From assembly GCF_019100565.1 (NCBI RefSeq), contig NZ_JAHRID010000005.1, positions 248,001-312,000 on the forward strand: a stretch of DNA of 64,000 nucleotides. The letters are read 5' to 3'. This DNA is from Arsukibacterium indicum. GTDB taxonomy: Bacteria; Pseudomonadota; Gammaproteobacteria; Enterobacterales; Alteromonadaceae. Position 1 is the stretch's first letter; each line of letters opens with the position of its first letter. Made by a program: the position numbers and the translations under genes. Of this stretch, positions 16,354-25,839 are shown piece after piece. Under the pieces are notes generated by a model. It saw nothing but the letters and a program-made list of their open reading frames with translations. It did not search any database and had not been told where the DNA came from.

Positions 16354-17862
16354 TTACTTCTGCTGTTTTTCCAGCCGCTTCTCCCAGAAGGTAGCATTTT
16401 TTATACCCAGTTTTACCGGGTCAAACCGGATAGGGCCACCGGCTTTCTTTTGTTCTTCATAGTCATTCAGACATAAAATGGCAGGTTTAGCGACAAAGAA
16501 AATAGCCAGAATACCGAGGATATTAATCCAGGCCATTAAGCCGACGCCGATATCACCGATCCCCCAAATGTAGCCAGAACTATTCACCATACCGTAGGCG
16601 ACCATTGCCATGATAACAACCTTCACCAGTACCAATGGGATCTTGCCCTTAAAATAACGGTTTAAGTAGGAAACGTTGGTCTCGGCAATATAGTAGTAGG
16701 CAAGAATGGTGGTAAAAGCGAAAAAGAAGATAGCTATTCCAACAAAAGCCTGACCGAACTGGCCAAATACGCTGTTCAACGCCATCTGGGTAAAAGCCGG
16801 CGACGCCACTTCAGTTGCCGCATCAATATTCTGGACAATCAGCGTGCCCGCCCCTGTAGCAGCATTAAAATCTTCGGTCTGAATGTTATATTGTGAGGTA
16901 ATTAAAATCATCAGCGCCGTGGCTGTACAAACAAATAACGTATCAACATAAACCGAGAATGCCTGAACCAAACCTTGCTGCGCCGGATGATCAACCTCAG
17001 CAGCGGCTGCCGCATGCGGACCCGTTCCCTGACCGGCTTCATTAGAATAAATACCACGTTTTACGCCCCAGCCAATTGCTGCGCCCATGCCGGCCTGAGC
17101 TGTAAAGGCATCGGAAATAATCAGGTTGAAAATACCAGGTACTTTGTCCAGATTAAGGAAAACCACGATAAGAGCCATAACGATATAGCCAAGTGCCATA
17201 AAAGGCACCACGATCTGAGTAAAGTGAGCAATCCTTCTGATCCCGCCAAATATGATAAATGCCAGCACAATCAGAATAATCGCCAGCGCTACCAGTTTTA
17301 AACTGGCGACTTCACCAAAACTGGTAACCACCATATTGCCTTCGCCAAACACCTGGGTAAACGCATTGCCCACCGCATTGGCCTGCACCCCAGGAAGAAA
17401 GACGCCACAGGCGATAATTGCTGATACTGCAAATAACACCGCCAGCCACTTCTGACCGAGACATCGTTCAAAATAATACGCCGGGCCACCCCGATACTGA
17501 CCATCTTCGTCAACTTTATAAACCTGGCCCAACGTAGACTCAGCATAGGCAGTACTGGCGCCAAGAAATGCCACCACCCACATCCAGAATACGGCACCCG
17601 GCCCACCAAAGCCAATGGCAGCAGCCACGCCGGCGATGTTACCTACCCCAACCCGGCCCGATAACGATACTGCCAGTGCCTGAAATGAAGAAATACCTTT
17701 ATCAGATTCGTTGCCACTTAACAGCAGCTTACACATTTCTTTAAAGTGTCTGACCTGAGCAAAGCGGGTAATGATCGAGTAAAACAAACCTGCGCCAAGA
17801 CACAAGAATATCAGCGCAGGGCTCCAGATAATACTATTGACGGTGCTGACCAAGGCTTCCAT
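16354..17862 (-). CDS. Sodium:alanine symporter family (AGCS) transporter
   Basis: A 502-residue inner-membrane transporter of the AGCS family, which couples alanine or glycine uptake to sodium. About 11 hydrophobic segments are visible. The family motifs are present: GVGNIAGVAAAIGFGGPGAVFWMW (residues about 70-95), the N-terminal-half loop with AYAESTLGQVYK, and GWGVKRGIYSNEAGQGTGPHAAAAA (about 265-290). GGGGA sits 5 bases before the ATG. Length and motifs are complete. It is followed by its own terminator and appears monocistronic. Substrate specificity between alanine and glycine cannot be decided here. Confidence 0.93.
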   Translation of the reverse strand: MEALVSTVNSIIWSPALIFLCLGAGLFYSIITRFAQVRHFKEMCKLLLSGNESDKGISSFQALAVSLSGRVGVGNIAGVAAAIGFGGPGAVFWMWVVAFLGASTAYAESTLGQVYKVDEDGQYRGGPAYYFERCLGQKWLAVLFAVSAIIACGVFLPGVQANAVGNAFTQVFGEGNMVVTSFGEVASLKLVALAIILIVLAFIIFGGIRRIAHFTQIVVPFMALGYIVMALIVVFLNLDKVPGIFNLIISDAFTAQAGMGAAIGWGVKRGIYSNEAGQGTGPHAAAAAEVDHPAQQGLVQAFSVYVDTLFVCTATALMILITSQYNIQTEDFNAATGAGTLIVQNIDAATEVASPAFTQMALNSVFGQFGQAFVGIAIFFFAFTTILAYYYIAETNVSYLNRYFKGKIPLVLVKVVIMAMVAYGMVNSSGYIWGIGDIGVGLMAWINILGILAIFFVAKPAILCLNDYEEQKKAGGPIRFDPVKLGIKNATFWEKRLEKQQK

Positions 17863-18025
17863 TAGTTTCCCCTGTAATTATTGTTGTTAGTATTTTTAGT
17901 GGCTTATTCTCAGTAATTTGCCATAACACGCTGTTAATAGCTACGTTTGCTGTCGTCTGTATTGGGTGTTTAGTGGTTTTTTGTGCGATTTTAGTCTCTC
18001 AACGCCCGATCTATGCCATTTTACG

Positions 18026-18048
18026 AAAAAGCCCCGCGAAGCGGGGCT
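18026..18048 (-). terminator. Rho-independent terminator after ppsA
   Basis: AGCCCCGC-(TTC)-GCGGGGCT on the minus strand runs into a short T-tract. It lies 19 bases after the ppsA stop. Confidence 0.9.
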
Positions 18049-18066
18049 GTGATTCAGATAATAAGA

Positions 18067-20445
18067 TTAATGTTTACCAAATTTTTCTGCCAGATACAAC
18101 CAGGTTTCCAACACCGTATCCGGATTTAATGAGACACTATCTATGCCCTGCTGCATTAGCCAGCCGGCGAAATCTTCGTGATCTGAAGGGCCCTGACCGC
18201 AAATACCAATATACTTGCCTTTCGCTTTACAGGTTTTGATTGCCATTTCCAATAGTTTGTAGATAGCCGGATTACGTTCATCGAACAAATGGGCTATCAA
18301 ACCGCTATCCCGGTCCAAACCAAGCGTCAGCTGGGTTAGATCATTTGAACCAATGGAAAAACCATCAAAATACTCGAGAAACTCTTCAGCTAATAAAGCA
18401 TTTGAGGGCAATTCACACATCATGATCACCCGCAGGCCATTCTCACCGCGCTTCAGGCCATGCTCGGCCAGCAAATCAATGACTGCCGCAGCTTCTTCCA
18501 GAGTGCGAACGAAAGGGATCATCACTTCAACATTAGTAAAGCCCATGTCATTCCGCACCCGCTTTAATGCCTCAACCTCAAGGGCAAAACAATCACGAAA
18601 ATCCGCAGAGATATAACGCGATGCGCCGCGAAAACCAATCATCGGGTTTTCTTCATGCGGTTCATACTGCCTGCCACCAACCAGATTGGCATATTCATTT
18701 GATTTAAAATCAGACATCCGGACAATGACTTTTTGCGGCGAAAAAGCACAGGCCAATGTCGCAATACCTTCGGTTAACTTTGCAATATAAAACTCAACCG
18801 GATCAGCATAACCGGCAATCATCTGTTTAATAGTGCCTTGTAACTCCGCCGTCTGCTGATCAAAATTTAGCAGTGCTTTAGGGTGCACCCCAATCATACG
18901 GTTGATAATGAACTCAAGCCGGGCCAGGCCAATACCGGCATGCGGTAATTTGGCAAATGAAAATGCCCGTTCAGGGTTACCAACATTCATCATAATTTTT
19001 AAATCGAGTGCCGGCATCTGATCAACCCGGCTGCTGACAACTTTATAATCAAGTTTGCCATCATAGATAAAACCAGTATCACCTTCCGCGCAGGATACCG
19101 TTACCTGCTGACCGGTTTTAATCTTGCTGGTAGCATCACCACAACCAACCACAGCAGGTATACCTAATTCCCTGGCAATAATTGCCGCATGACAGGTACG
19201 CCCCCCCCTGTTGGTTACAATGGCTGAGGCCCTTTTCATAATAGGCTCCCAGTCCGGATCTGTCATATCGGTTACCAGCACATCCCCGGCCATTATCTGG
19301 TCCATCTGCTCAATACCTTTGAGAACCTTAGCGGTGCCGCTGCCAATACGCTGGCCAATCGCCCGGCCCTCAACCAGCACAGGCGCTGAGCCCTGTAACT
19401 GAAATCGTTCCATATTATTGCTGTCTTCCCGGCTTTTTACGGTTTCCGGGCGAGCCTGCACTATATAAAGCTTGCCGTCATTGCCGTCTTTTGCCCATTC
19501 AATATCCATAGGCCGGCCGTAGTGCTCAGCAATAATAACCGCTTGCTTTGCCAGTTCTTCAACTTCGGCATCAGTTAGTGAAAACTGCTGGCTGCGAGTG
19601 GTATCAACATCAATAATTTTTACCTGCTTACCATGGCCCTGCTCCGCCGAGTAGACCATTTCGACTTTTTTGCTGCCAATATTGCGCTTAACAACCGCTG
19701 GCCGGCCCGCCGCTAAAGTAGGTTTGTGAACATAAAACTCATCAGGATTAACAGCGCCCTGCACCACCATTTCACCCAGGCCGTAAGACGACGTAATAAA
19801 CACAACATCTTCAAAACCTGACTCAGTGTCGATACTGAACATTACGCCAGAGGAAGCAATATCTGAGCGCACCATTTTCTGTACCCCGGCAGACAACGCT
19901 ACGCCCCGGTGATCATAGCCCTGATGCACACGATAGGAGATAGCCCGGTCATTAAATAGCGAGGCAAAAACGTGTTTAATGGCAATGATAACTGCATCGT
20001 AACCCCGGACATTCAGGAACGTTTCCTGCTGGCCGGCGAAGGAAGCATCTGGCATATCTTCGGCCGTTGCTGAAGAGCGAACAGCGAATGAAACATCATG
20101 TGCAGGATCGGTATGCAGCTGCTGGTAAGCCTGACGAATCACTTGTTCCAGTTCAGGTTGAAACGGCGTGTCTATTACCCATTGCCGGATTTGCGCTCCG
20201 GCTTTGCTTAGTGCCGTAACATCATCAACATCCAGCCCATCCAGTAATTGATAAATACGCTCATTAACTCCGCTTTGCTCAAGAAACTGATTAAAGGCAT
20301 CAGCAGTGGTGGCAAAACCACCAGGCACCTGCACCCCGGCATTAGCCAGGTTACTGATCATTTCACCCAGGGAAGCATTTTTACCCCCTACCCGATCCAC
20401 ATCGTGCATACCCAGTTTTTCATACCAAATCACAAATTCTTGCAC
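18067..20445 (-). CDS. ppsA: Phosphoenolpyruvate synthase
   Basis: Converts pyruvate and ATP to PEP, AMP and phosphate for gluconeogenesis. At 792 residues it has exactly the E. coli PpsA length. The N-terminal ATP-grasp domain starts with [11 protein letters not shown] (residues about 21-31). The phosphohistidine domain has [21 protein letters not shown], with the catalytic His in TCHA. The C-terminal PEP/pyruvate-binding barrel has [17 protein letters not shown] and the active-site [10 protein letters not shown] with its Cys. The start is GTG at 20445, with GGAG 7 bases before it. It is divergent from ppsR, whose product controls it by phosphorylation. Confidence 0.97.
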   Translation of the reverse strand: MQEFVIWYEKLGMHDVDRVGGKNASLGEMISNLANAGVQVPGGFATTADAFNQFLEQSGVNERIYQLLDGLDVDDVTALSKAGAQIRQWVIDTPFQPELEQVIRQAYQQLHTDPAHDVSFAVRSSATAEDMPDASFAGQQETFLNVRGYDAVIIAIKHVFASLFNDRAISYRVHQGYDHRGVALSAGVQKMVRSDIASSGVMFSIDTESGFEDVVFITSSYGLGEMVVQGAVNPDEFYVHKPTLAAGRPAVVKRNIGSKKVEMVYSAEQGHGKQVKIIDVDTTRSQQFSLTDAEVEELAKQAVIIAEHYGRPMDIEWAKDGNDGKLYIVQARPETVKSREDSNNMERFQLQGSAPVLVEGRAIGQRIGSGTAKVLKGIEQMDQIMAGDVLVTDMTDPDWEPIMKRASAIVTNRGGRTCHAAIIARELGIPAVVGCGDATSKIKTGQQVTVSCAEGDTGFIYDGKLDYKVVSSRVDQMPALDLKIMMNVGNPERAFSFAKLPHAGIGLARLEFIINRMIGVHPKALLNFDQQTAELQGTIKQMIAGYADPVEFYIAKLTEGIATLACAFSPQKVIVRMSDFKSNEYANLVGGRQYEPHEENPMIGFRGASRYISADFRDCFALEVEALKRVRNDMGFTNVEVMIPFVRTLEEAAAVIDLLAEHGLKRGENGLRVIMMCELPSNALLAEEFLEYFDGFSIGSNDLTQLTLGLDRDSGLIAHLFDERNPAIYKLLEMAIKTCKAKGKYIGICGQGPSDHEDFAGWLMQQGIDSVSLNPDTVLETWLYLAEKFGKH

Positions 20446-20582
20446 AGTTCGTCTCCAATTTTTGTCGAAGGGCGTGTAAGCTTACAGTCAGCGTTACATG
20501 GCGCAGTGATTTTACACTCTGGCCGGACTTATTTAAAACCTTAATTTTTATGTAATTTTATAACAACAAAACGGAGTTCAAG

Positions 20583-21392
20583 GTGCGGACAGCTTTCTAT
20601 ATTTCTGATGGTACTGCTATCACGGCTGAGGTATTTGGCCATGCCTTACTTACTCTTTTTCCAGCACAATTCGAGCATATTACCATTCCTTTTGTTGAAA
20701 CAGTGGATATGGCTGAACAGGTTAAAAACCGAATTAATGATCGATATAAAACAACGGGAGTGAAACCGCTTATTTTCCAGACCTTTGTTGCTGACAACCT
20801 ACGACACATAATTAACAGTAGCGATGGTATTTGCTATGACTTTCTTAACAGTTTTGTTGAGCCCATACAGCGCGAATTAGGTATAGCGCCGGTACCTAAA
20901 ACTCATCGCACCCACAGCATGCATGAAAAGACGTACGATTTCAGAATTGATGCGGTGAATTATGCTTTGGCCAATGACGATGGCGCTAATATGAAAAACT
21001 TTGATCAGGCAGATATTATTCTGGTAGGGGTAAGCCGCTCAGGTAAAACCCCCACGAGCCTCTATCTTGCCTTGCAATATGGAATAAAGGCAGCTAACTA
21101 TCCTTTTGTCGAAGAAGACATGGAAATGCTACGGCTACCCGCGGAGCTGATGCGCAATAAGGATAAACTGTTTGGCCTTAGCATCACGCCTGAGAGGCTG
21201 AGTCAGATCCGTCAGCAGCGCCGTCCTGATAGCCGTTATGCTTCTATCAGACAATGCACGGCTGAATTGAATGAAGTTGAAGCACTGTACCGGCGGGAGC
21301 AAATTCCTTTTTTAAATTCGACGCATTTGTCGATAGAAGAAATATCTGCAAAAATTATTGCCAAAACTGGGTTGAAACGGCATAAATACTAA
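20583..21392 (+). CDS. ppsR: PEP synthase regulatory protein (kinase/pyrophosphorylase)
   Basis: A bifunctional DUF299 enzyme that inactivates PEP synthase by ADP-dependent phosphorylation of an active-site threonine and reactivates it by Pi-dependent dephosphorylation. The 269-residue length and the P-loop GVSRSGKT (residues 149-156) are diagnostic, and KTHRTHSMHEKTYDFRIDAV precedes it. The start is GTG at 20583, with GGAG 6 bases upstream. It lies 137 bases from ppsA on the opposite strand, the same gene pair as ydiA-ppsA in E. coli. A symmetric terminator follows at once. Confidence 0.96.
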   Translation: MRTAFYISDGTAITAEVFGHALLTLFPAQFEHITIPFVETVDMAEQVKNRINDRYKTTGVKPLIFQTFVADNLRHIINSSDGICYDFLNSFVEPIQRELGIAPVPKTHRTHSMHEKTYDFRIDAVNYALANDDGANMKNFDQADIILVGVSRSGKTPTSLYLALQYGIKAANYPFVEEDMEMLRLPAELMRNKDKLFGLSITPERLSQIRQQRRPDSRYASIRQCTAELNEVEALYRREQIPFLNSTHLSIEEISAKIIAKTGLKRHKY

Positions 21393-21393
21393 C

Positions 21394-21419
21394 AAAAAAG
21401 GCCCTTAAGGGCCTTTTTT
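21394..21419. terminator. Bidirectional terminator between ppsR and the DAHP synthase gene
   Basis: An A-tract, GGCCC-TTAA-GGGCC and a T-tract form a symmetric stem. It serves ppsR on the plus strand and the convergent DAHP synthase gene on the minus strand. Confidence 0.93.
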
Positions 21420-21441
21420 AAATTAAAACAGGGCCAGACTA

Positions 21442-22791
21442 TTATTTCCTGCCTGCACTTAAAGTATCGGCAATCAGAAACGCCAGCTCAAGTACCTGAT
21501 CTGCATTCAATCTGGGGTCACACTGGGTAAAATACCTTTTACTTAAATCATGCTCGCTTAAACCATAAGCACCACCGGTGCATTCTGTCACATGCTCACC
21601 AGTCATCTCCAGATGAATCCCGCCAGCATGGGTGCCCTCCGCCTTATGTACGGCAAAGAAATTCCGAATTTCTCGTAAAATGGCTTCAAAATCCCGGGTT
21701 TTAAAATCGTTACTGGCTTTTACCGTATTGCCATGCATCGGATCGGAGCTCCAGACCACTGTCCGTCCCTCTGCTTTAACCTTGCGCACTAATGCTGGTA
21801 ACTTGTCAGCCAGTTTATCCGCGCCCATCCGGGTAATCAGGGTTAACCGACCAGCGGTATTGTTCGGATTAAGTGCATCAATCAGTCTGATTAATTCATC
21901 AGGCTGCATACCCGGCCCAACTTTAACCCCCACCGGGTTGTGGATCCCCCTGAAAAACTCCAGATGAGCGTGGTCTAACTGACGGGTCCGCTCACCAATC
22001 CAAACCATATGCGCTGAGCAGTCGTACCAGTCGCCAGTCAGCGAATCACGCCTGGTTAATGCCTCTTCATAATTTAAAAGTAATGCTTCATGAGACGTAA
22101 ATAGTTGTGTTTCCCGGATAGACGGCGAGTTCTGCGCGGTAATACCACAAATTTCCATAAAACGTAGCGCTTCCTGGATCCGCTGCGCCACGTTATGATA
22201 GCGATCTTTTAGCGGGTTAGACTCCACAAAGCCCATATTCCATTTACTAACCTGGTGTAAATCAGCCAAACCGCCCTGAGCAAATGCTCTTAACAAATTC
22301 AGGGTGGCAGCAGAATGATGATACGCCGTTATCAGCCGGTTTGGATCGGGCTGGCGGGCACTCTCGGTGAACTCAAAACTATTAACAATATCGCCACGAT
22401 AGCTTGGTAATGATACCCCCTCTATCGTCTCAAGATCACTGGAACGGGGCTTGGCGTACTGGCCTGCCATTCGGGCCACTTTAACCACTGGTAAGCCACC
22501 GGCGTAGGTCAATACCACTGCCATTTGCAGCAGCACTTTAAACGTGTCGCGGATTTTGGGTGCATTAAAATCGTTAAAGCTCTCTGCACAGTCGCCGCCT
22601 TGCAGCAAAAAGCCTTCGCCTTTTGCAACCTGGCCTAATTGCGTGTGTAAATCACGGGTCTCCTGAGCAAATACCAGAGGTGGGTAACGATGTAACTGTT
22701 GTTCCACTTGCTGCAGTAATTGCTGGTCCTGATAGGACGGCTGTTGTTGAATGGGCAGTGCCCGCCAGCTATCTGGCGTCCAGGTGGTCAC
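21442..22791 (-). CDS. Class II 3-deoxy-7-phosphoheptulonate synthase
   Basis: Condenses PEP and erythrose 4-phosphate to DAHP, the first step of the shikimate pathway. At 449 residues it belongs to the plant-type class II (AroA-II) family, not the E. coli AroFGH class I family. The metal-binding Cys68 sits in [11 protein letters not shown]. Further signatures are [47 protein letters not shown], and [10 protein letters not shown]. The C-terminal metal ligand region is [19 protein letters not shown]. The start is GTG at 22791, with AGGA 8 bases before it. The long N-terminal extension used for allostery in Mycobacterium is present in part. Confidence 0.95.
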   Translation of the reverse strand: MTTWTPDSWRALPIQQQPSYQDQQLLQQVEQQLHRYPPLVFAQETRDLHTQLGQVAKGEGFLLQGGDCAESFNDFNAPKIRDTFKVLLQMAVVLTYAGGLPVVKVARMAGQYAKPRSSDLETIEGVSLPSYRGDIVNSFEFTESARQPDPNRLITAYHHSAATLNLLRAFAQGGLADLHQVSKWNMGFVESNPLKDRYHNVAQRIQEALRFMEICGITAQNSPSIRETQLFTSHEALLLNYEEALTRRDSLTGDWYDCSAHMVWIGERTRQLDHAHLEFFRGIHNPVGVKVGPGMQPDELIRLIDALNPNNTAGRLTLITRMGADKLADKLPALVRKVKAEGRTVVWSSDPMHGNTVKASNDFKTRDFEAILREIRNFFAVHKAEGTHAGGIHLEMTGEHVTECTGGAYGLSEHDLSKRYFTQCDPRLNADQVLELAFLIADTLSAGRK

Positions 22792-22919
22792 AATCTAATT
22801 CCTATACTAAAAATTACTAAGACGTCTGCAAAGTTATAGACTTCTGGACGTAAATTCAATCTTGTTCTCAGAGTTTTTCAAACTAATTAAAGAGATAAAG
22901 TAATAAGCCCATCACTTAG

Positions 22920-23396
22920 CTATCTGCCGGTTATCTCCGGTGCTGAAACAAGGTTATCGCAGGCGCGCTCAATTAGATCAAGCACCAGTTCAAAACCTTT
23001 ACTGCCACTGTAATAAGGGTCTGGAACTTCGCTTATCGTTGGATATTCCGGATGAAAAGACAGAAACAGCTTAACTTTGTGCGCAAATTCAGCAGGACAT
23101 CGTCTGTTTAGTTCAGCCAGGTTGTCGTTATCCATTGCCAGAATAAGATCAAAATTGGCAAAATCGTGGTCAAATACCGGTCGGGAATAAAGATCGTTGA
23201 AATGGTAACCTCTGGCGCTTCCCGCTTTAATACTGCGACTATCAGGCGGCTCCCCTTTATGCGAGGCACTGGTACCTGCCGAGTCTATTTCAATATCAAG
23301 GCTTTTTAACTGAGCTTTATGTCTGAGTATTGCGTGAGCGGTTGGTGAGCGGCAAATATTCCCTAAACAAACCACCAGAATTTTCTTTACGCGCAT
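22920..23396 (-). CDS. Low-molecular-weight protein-tyrosine phosphatase
   Basis: A 158-residue cytoplasmic phosphatase that removes phosphate from tyrosine residues through a cysteinyl-phosphate. The P-loop CLGNICRS (Cys10 to Arg16) opens the protein and the catalytic acid is in VPDPYYSGSKGF (about residue 126). The longest frame reaches 23423, but ATG 23396 has AGGA at a good distance and gives the family length of about 155. No tyrosine kinase or polysaccharide genes are nearby, unlike the usual Wzb/Wzc setting. It is divergent from csgD with 195 bases between. A role in controlling biofilm is possible but unproven. Confidence 0.92.
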   Translation of the reverse strand: MRVKKILVVCLGNICRSPTAHAILRHKAQLKSLDIEIDSAGTSASHKGEPPDSRSIKAGSARGYHFNDLYSRPVFDHDFANFDLILAMDNDNLAELNRRCPAEFAHKVKLFLSFHPEYPTISEVPDPYYSGSKGFELVLDLIERACDNLVSAPEITGR

Positions 23397-23549
23397 TACA
23401 TTTCCTACCGTTATTATAATCAACTGAAACTTAATTACTGTGCTTAGGTTAGATTCACACCTCGTAGCATTGTATCAGTTATATTTTCTGTGTTGCAGCC
23501 ATCATTGGTTGCAATTAATTGCCACGCGGTACAGTATATCCGAAGTTGT

Positions 23550-23571
23550 TTTAGTCAGGGTTCAGACTAAA
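23550..23571 (+). promoter_or_regulatory. Hairpin in the csgD leader
   Basis: TTTAGTC-(8)-GACTAAA forms a perfect 7-bp stem, ending 8 bases before the csgD Shine-Dalgarno GGAGG at 23579-23583. It could affect ribosome access or serve as a site for an sRNA or RNA-binding protein, as in the heavily regulated E. coli csgD leader. Confidence 0.4.
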
Positions 23572-23591
23572 GTCGTTTGGAGGTGAAAACA

Positions 23592-24269
23592 ATGGAACGG
23601 TTTTCCAGGCTGATAATACTGTCAGAGCGCCAGCAATTACACAATATCGTAATGTTAGCGCAGTCGGTTGGCATAAAAGTACAGCAATGCAGCAGACATG
23701 ACTTTTTACTGCAGCCAGTTAAGTCAGGTGTGCTGGTTGGTTGCCAGTTTACCAGCCAGGATTTAACAAAAAAAGGCATATCAGCTGAACTGGCTCAGCT
23801 AATGCAAAGCTACCCGGCTTTTATTTTCCAGGCTGAACGCGCGTTGATTGAACCCGTAATGGCAGTACATAGCGGTCTTAGAGGTTTAATTTACCGTGAT
23901 GAACAACTTGACCGTGTTCTTACCGCTCTGAAAACTCTGATGTCCGGTCAGCTTTATTACTCCCGGACTGTCATGTCTGATGTTGTTGACCAGTTAATTA
24001 ATAAACCCAAGAAATTAAATACTGAAGTTTCGGCAGCCAATAATGCCCAATTAACAAAGCAGGAAAAACGAATAATCGGCCTGGTGGCGGAAGGCGCTCG
24101 CAACAAAGAGATCGCCGCAACGTTAAATATCAGTGCTCATACCGTTAAAGCTCATTTATCCGCTATTTTTCGTAAAACACAGGCCCGTAACAGAGTTGAA
24201 TTGCTGCGCTGGTTGCAGCAATCCAATCAGATGATAACCAGTCAGCCTGCAGTGGCCAGGCTTGCCTGA
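23592..24269 (+). CDS. csgD: CsgD-like LuxR-family transcriptional regulator of curli
   Basis: A 225-residue regulator with a receiver-like N-terminal domain and a C-terminal LuxR helix-turn-helix (residues about 150-215). The latter contains KQEKRIIGLVAEGARNKEIA and NISAHTVKAHLSAIFRKTQA, closely patterned on E. coli CsgD including the trailing NRVELLRW. The receiver lacks an obvious phospho-acceptor Asp pattern, as in CsgD. The frame begins earlier at a TTG, but ATG 23592 has an ideal GGAGG 8 bases before it. It would activate the curli operon. Unlike E. coli csgDEFG it is not upstream of csgE: it faces the operon and its last 28 bases overlap the end of csgG on the other strand. Confidence 0.88.
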   Translation: MERFSRLIILSERQQLHNIVMLAQSVGIKVQQCSRHDFLLQPVKSGVLVGCQFTSQDLTKKGISAELAQLMQSYPAFIFQAERALIEPVMAVHSGLRGLIYRDEQLDRVLTALKTLMSGQLYYSRTVMSDVVDQLINKPKKLNTEVSAANNAQLTKQEKRIIGLVAEGARNKEIAATLNISAHTVKAHLSAIFRKTQARNRVELLRWLQQSNQMITSQPAVARLA

Positions 24270-25021
24270 TCATCTGCCCGCCAGAAGCCACGGTCCAAAC
24301 CAATATTTATCAGTTCAACCACGGCACTTTCCATTGCCTGTTTCACACAGTATTGAACAGGCTCATTGGTTGAATAACCGCCTTCCATTTCAACCAGCCT
24401 GTTTAGTGAAACATACCGGAATAAGCCAGCCCTAAGCTCCTGTGAAAAAACTTTTTTTGTTGTTGAAACTGATAGCAATACCTGGCCACTGTATACATCA
24501 ATCGCCCTTAAATAGACCGTAACCTGATCTTCTCGGTATAACTCTGATAAGCCCAGACCAAAATACTCAGCGCCAATACCACCTGTCGTTAAATTGGTCT
24601 CATAGCCGATAATGCCACCTTCAAACACCAGCCGGGCTTCTTTCAACGGTGGCAGTTCGTTCAGTTTTTTATTGGCGCCATGAATTTTCCGCTCTGTGAG
24701 TAAGTTCTGTAACCCTTCTCTTTCTAACGGCGCAAACCAGCCACTGTCCAGTAAAATCTGGGTTAGCATGGATGTTGCTCCCTGCGTTACTGCAGTTGAA
24801 AAACTTGAAACATTGCCCTGAGGTTTATACTGGCCTGTTTGATCGCGAAACGCATACACCGAAACCGGAATTTGCTGACGCGGTTTGGCCTGCTGCTGCA
24901 AACTTTGCATAGTGCTGCTGACACTATCAACACTGGCCGGCGTAATATTAAGCTCCGGTTTTGGCAACGCGGAGCAACCGGCTAACAAAAATAACACCGT
25001 CGCTATAAATTGTAGTTTCAT
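24242..25021 (-). CDS. csgG: Curli secretion channel lipoprotein CsgG
   Basis: Outer-membrane lipoprotein whose nonamer forms the curli secretion pore. The 259-residue protein has a lipoprotein signal ending in FLLAGC (Cys16). The CsgG domain follows, with VSVYAFRDQTGQYK, VTQGATSMLTQILLDSGWFAPLEREGLQNLLTERKI, and the transmembrane hairpin and constriction region around GIIGYETNLTTGGIGAEYFGLG. The C-terminal part has VTVYLRAIDVYSGQVLLSVSTTKKV. It begins 2 bases after csgF and is the last gene of the operon. It overlaps the 3' end of the convergent csgD by 28 bases. Confidence 0.95.
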   Translation of the reverse strand: MKLQFIATVLFLLAGCSALPKPELNITPASVDSVSSTMQSLQQQAKPRQQIPVSVYAFRDQTGQYKPQGNVSSFSTAVTQGATSMLTQILLDSGWFAPLEREGLQNLLTERKIHGANKKLNELPPLKEARLVFEGGIIGYETNLTTGGIGAEYFGLGLSELYREDQVTVYLRAIDVYSGQVLLSVSTTKKVFSQELRAGLFRYVSLNRLVEMEGGYSTNEPVQYCVKQAMESAVVELINIGLDRGFWRADDQASLATAG

Positions 25022-25023
25022 TA

Positions 25024-25416
25024 CTATAGTCCGCCACCAATTACCGGAATAGTAATGATGGTTACTTCACCCGTATCCAGATTAGTTATATTAACAATGA
25101 CACTGCCATCCGTTCCCGTTGAAATCTCAACCAGAAACTCGCCTGTATTGTAGACGCCATCAACTAATTCGCCGTCAGCGATTCGCCTGGTAAGAGAGTT
25201 AATAATATTTCGCTCAAGTGCCTCCTGAAACTTATCAACAAAGGACAACGTTGGCCGCTCTTCCTTAAATCCATTCTGGCTTTGGGCTTTTTGCAATAAA
25301 AAGTTTCCGTTTAACGGATTACCACCAAAGCTGGGGTTTATCGGGGTATACACTAACTCAGTGGCATTTACTAAAGCACTTGTCAGCAGGAATAGCACTA
25401 CTGCACATCGTTTCAT
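25024..25416 (-). CDS. csgF: Curli assembly protein CsgF
   Basis: A 130-residue extracellular accessory factor that caps the CsgG pore and attaches the nucleator CsgB to the cell. A signal peptide ends near LVNATELVY. The mature N-terminus TELVYTPINPSFGGNPLNG is the highly conserved CsgG-binding segment, containing NPxFGGNP. A C-terminal half of beta strands ends TGEVTIITIPVIGGGL. It sits 12 bases after csgE and 2 bases before csgG. All features match the family and its length (E. coli 138). Confidence 0.95.
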   Translation of the reverse strand: MKRCAVVLFLLTSALVNATELVYTPINPSFGGNPLNGNFLLQKAQSQNGFKEERPTLSFVDKFQEALERNIINSLTRRIADGELVDGVYNTGEFLVEISTGTDGSVIVNITNLDTGEVTIITIPVIGGGL

Positions 25417-25428
25417 TTTTATTCCCTA

Positions 25429-25806
25429 TTAAAATATTTCCTGATCCTGCTCACCCAACATTGTTCTGGCCTGAATATTAGCAAGTTCATTAATACTGCG
25501 TAGAATAGCTTGTTCAGCCATGTCTTTAACATTATTGTACCTGCGGCCAAAGTAAGTTTGATAAACCCGTTGCTGATTAATCTCTACCCACAAAAAAGTA
25601 CCCGCCTGCGGATACACCTGCTCATAAATAACTACAGACACACCTTCAGTAGCGGGCATATCGCGCCAGTAACCTGAATAGTAAAACATGAAGTCTTTGC
25701 CAAAACGCGAGATAGTGCGGTCTATAACCAAACCGCTCAGTTCGATATCATTTGCTGCTACCTGGCCGGGTAACAGCAATATAAACAGCAGGAAAAGTGT
25801 TTTCAT
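25429..25806 (-). CDS. csgE: Curli assembly chaperone CsgE
   Basis: A 125-residue periplasmic factor that plugs CsgG from the inside and brings curlin subunits to the pore. A signal peptide ends at QVAA before NDIELSGLVIDRTISRFG, followed by the conserved DFMFYYSGYWRD and a segment of strands with LWVEINQQRVYQTYFGRR. The length matches E. coli CsgE (129). The frame could begin at a TTG two codons earlier, but I chose ATG 25806. Neither has a strong Shine-Dalgarno; a perfect GC-rich hairpin (25815-25832) occupies the space before it, which suggests coupling or attenuation between csgA and csgE. Confidence 0.92.
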   Translation of the reverse strand: MKTLFLLFILLLPGQVAANDIELSGLVIDRTISRFGKDFMFYYSGYWRDMPATEGVSVVIYEQVYPQAGTFLWVEINQQRVYQTYFGRRYNNVKDMAEQAILRSINELANIQARTMLGEQDQEIF

Positions 25807-25814
25807 ATACAACT

Positions 25815-25832
25815 GGCGGCCTTAAGGCCGCC
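25815..25832 (-). promoter_or_regulatory. GC-rich hairpin between csgA and csgE
   Basis: GGCGGCC-TTAA-GGCCGCC is a perfect 18-base palindrome that fills most of the 33 bases between the csgA-like stop and the csgE start. It has no T-run, so it is more likely an mRNA 3' stabiliser or partial attenuator. Either would leave subunit mRNA in excess over secretion-machinery mRNA. Confidence 0.6.
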
Positions 25833-25839
25833 TTGCAAA

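Noticed and set aside
23397-23549. tRNA or small RNA gene upstream of csgD
   Set aside because: No cloverleaf, no CCA end and no terminator-like hairpin with a T-run in this gap.
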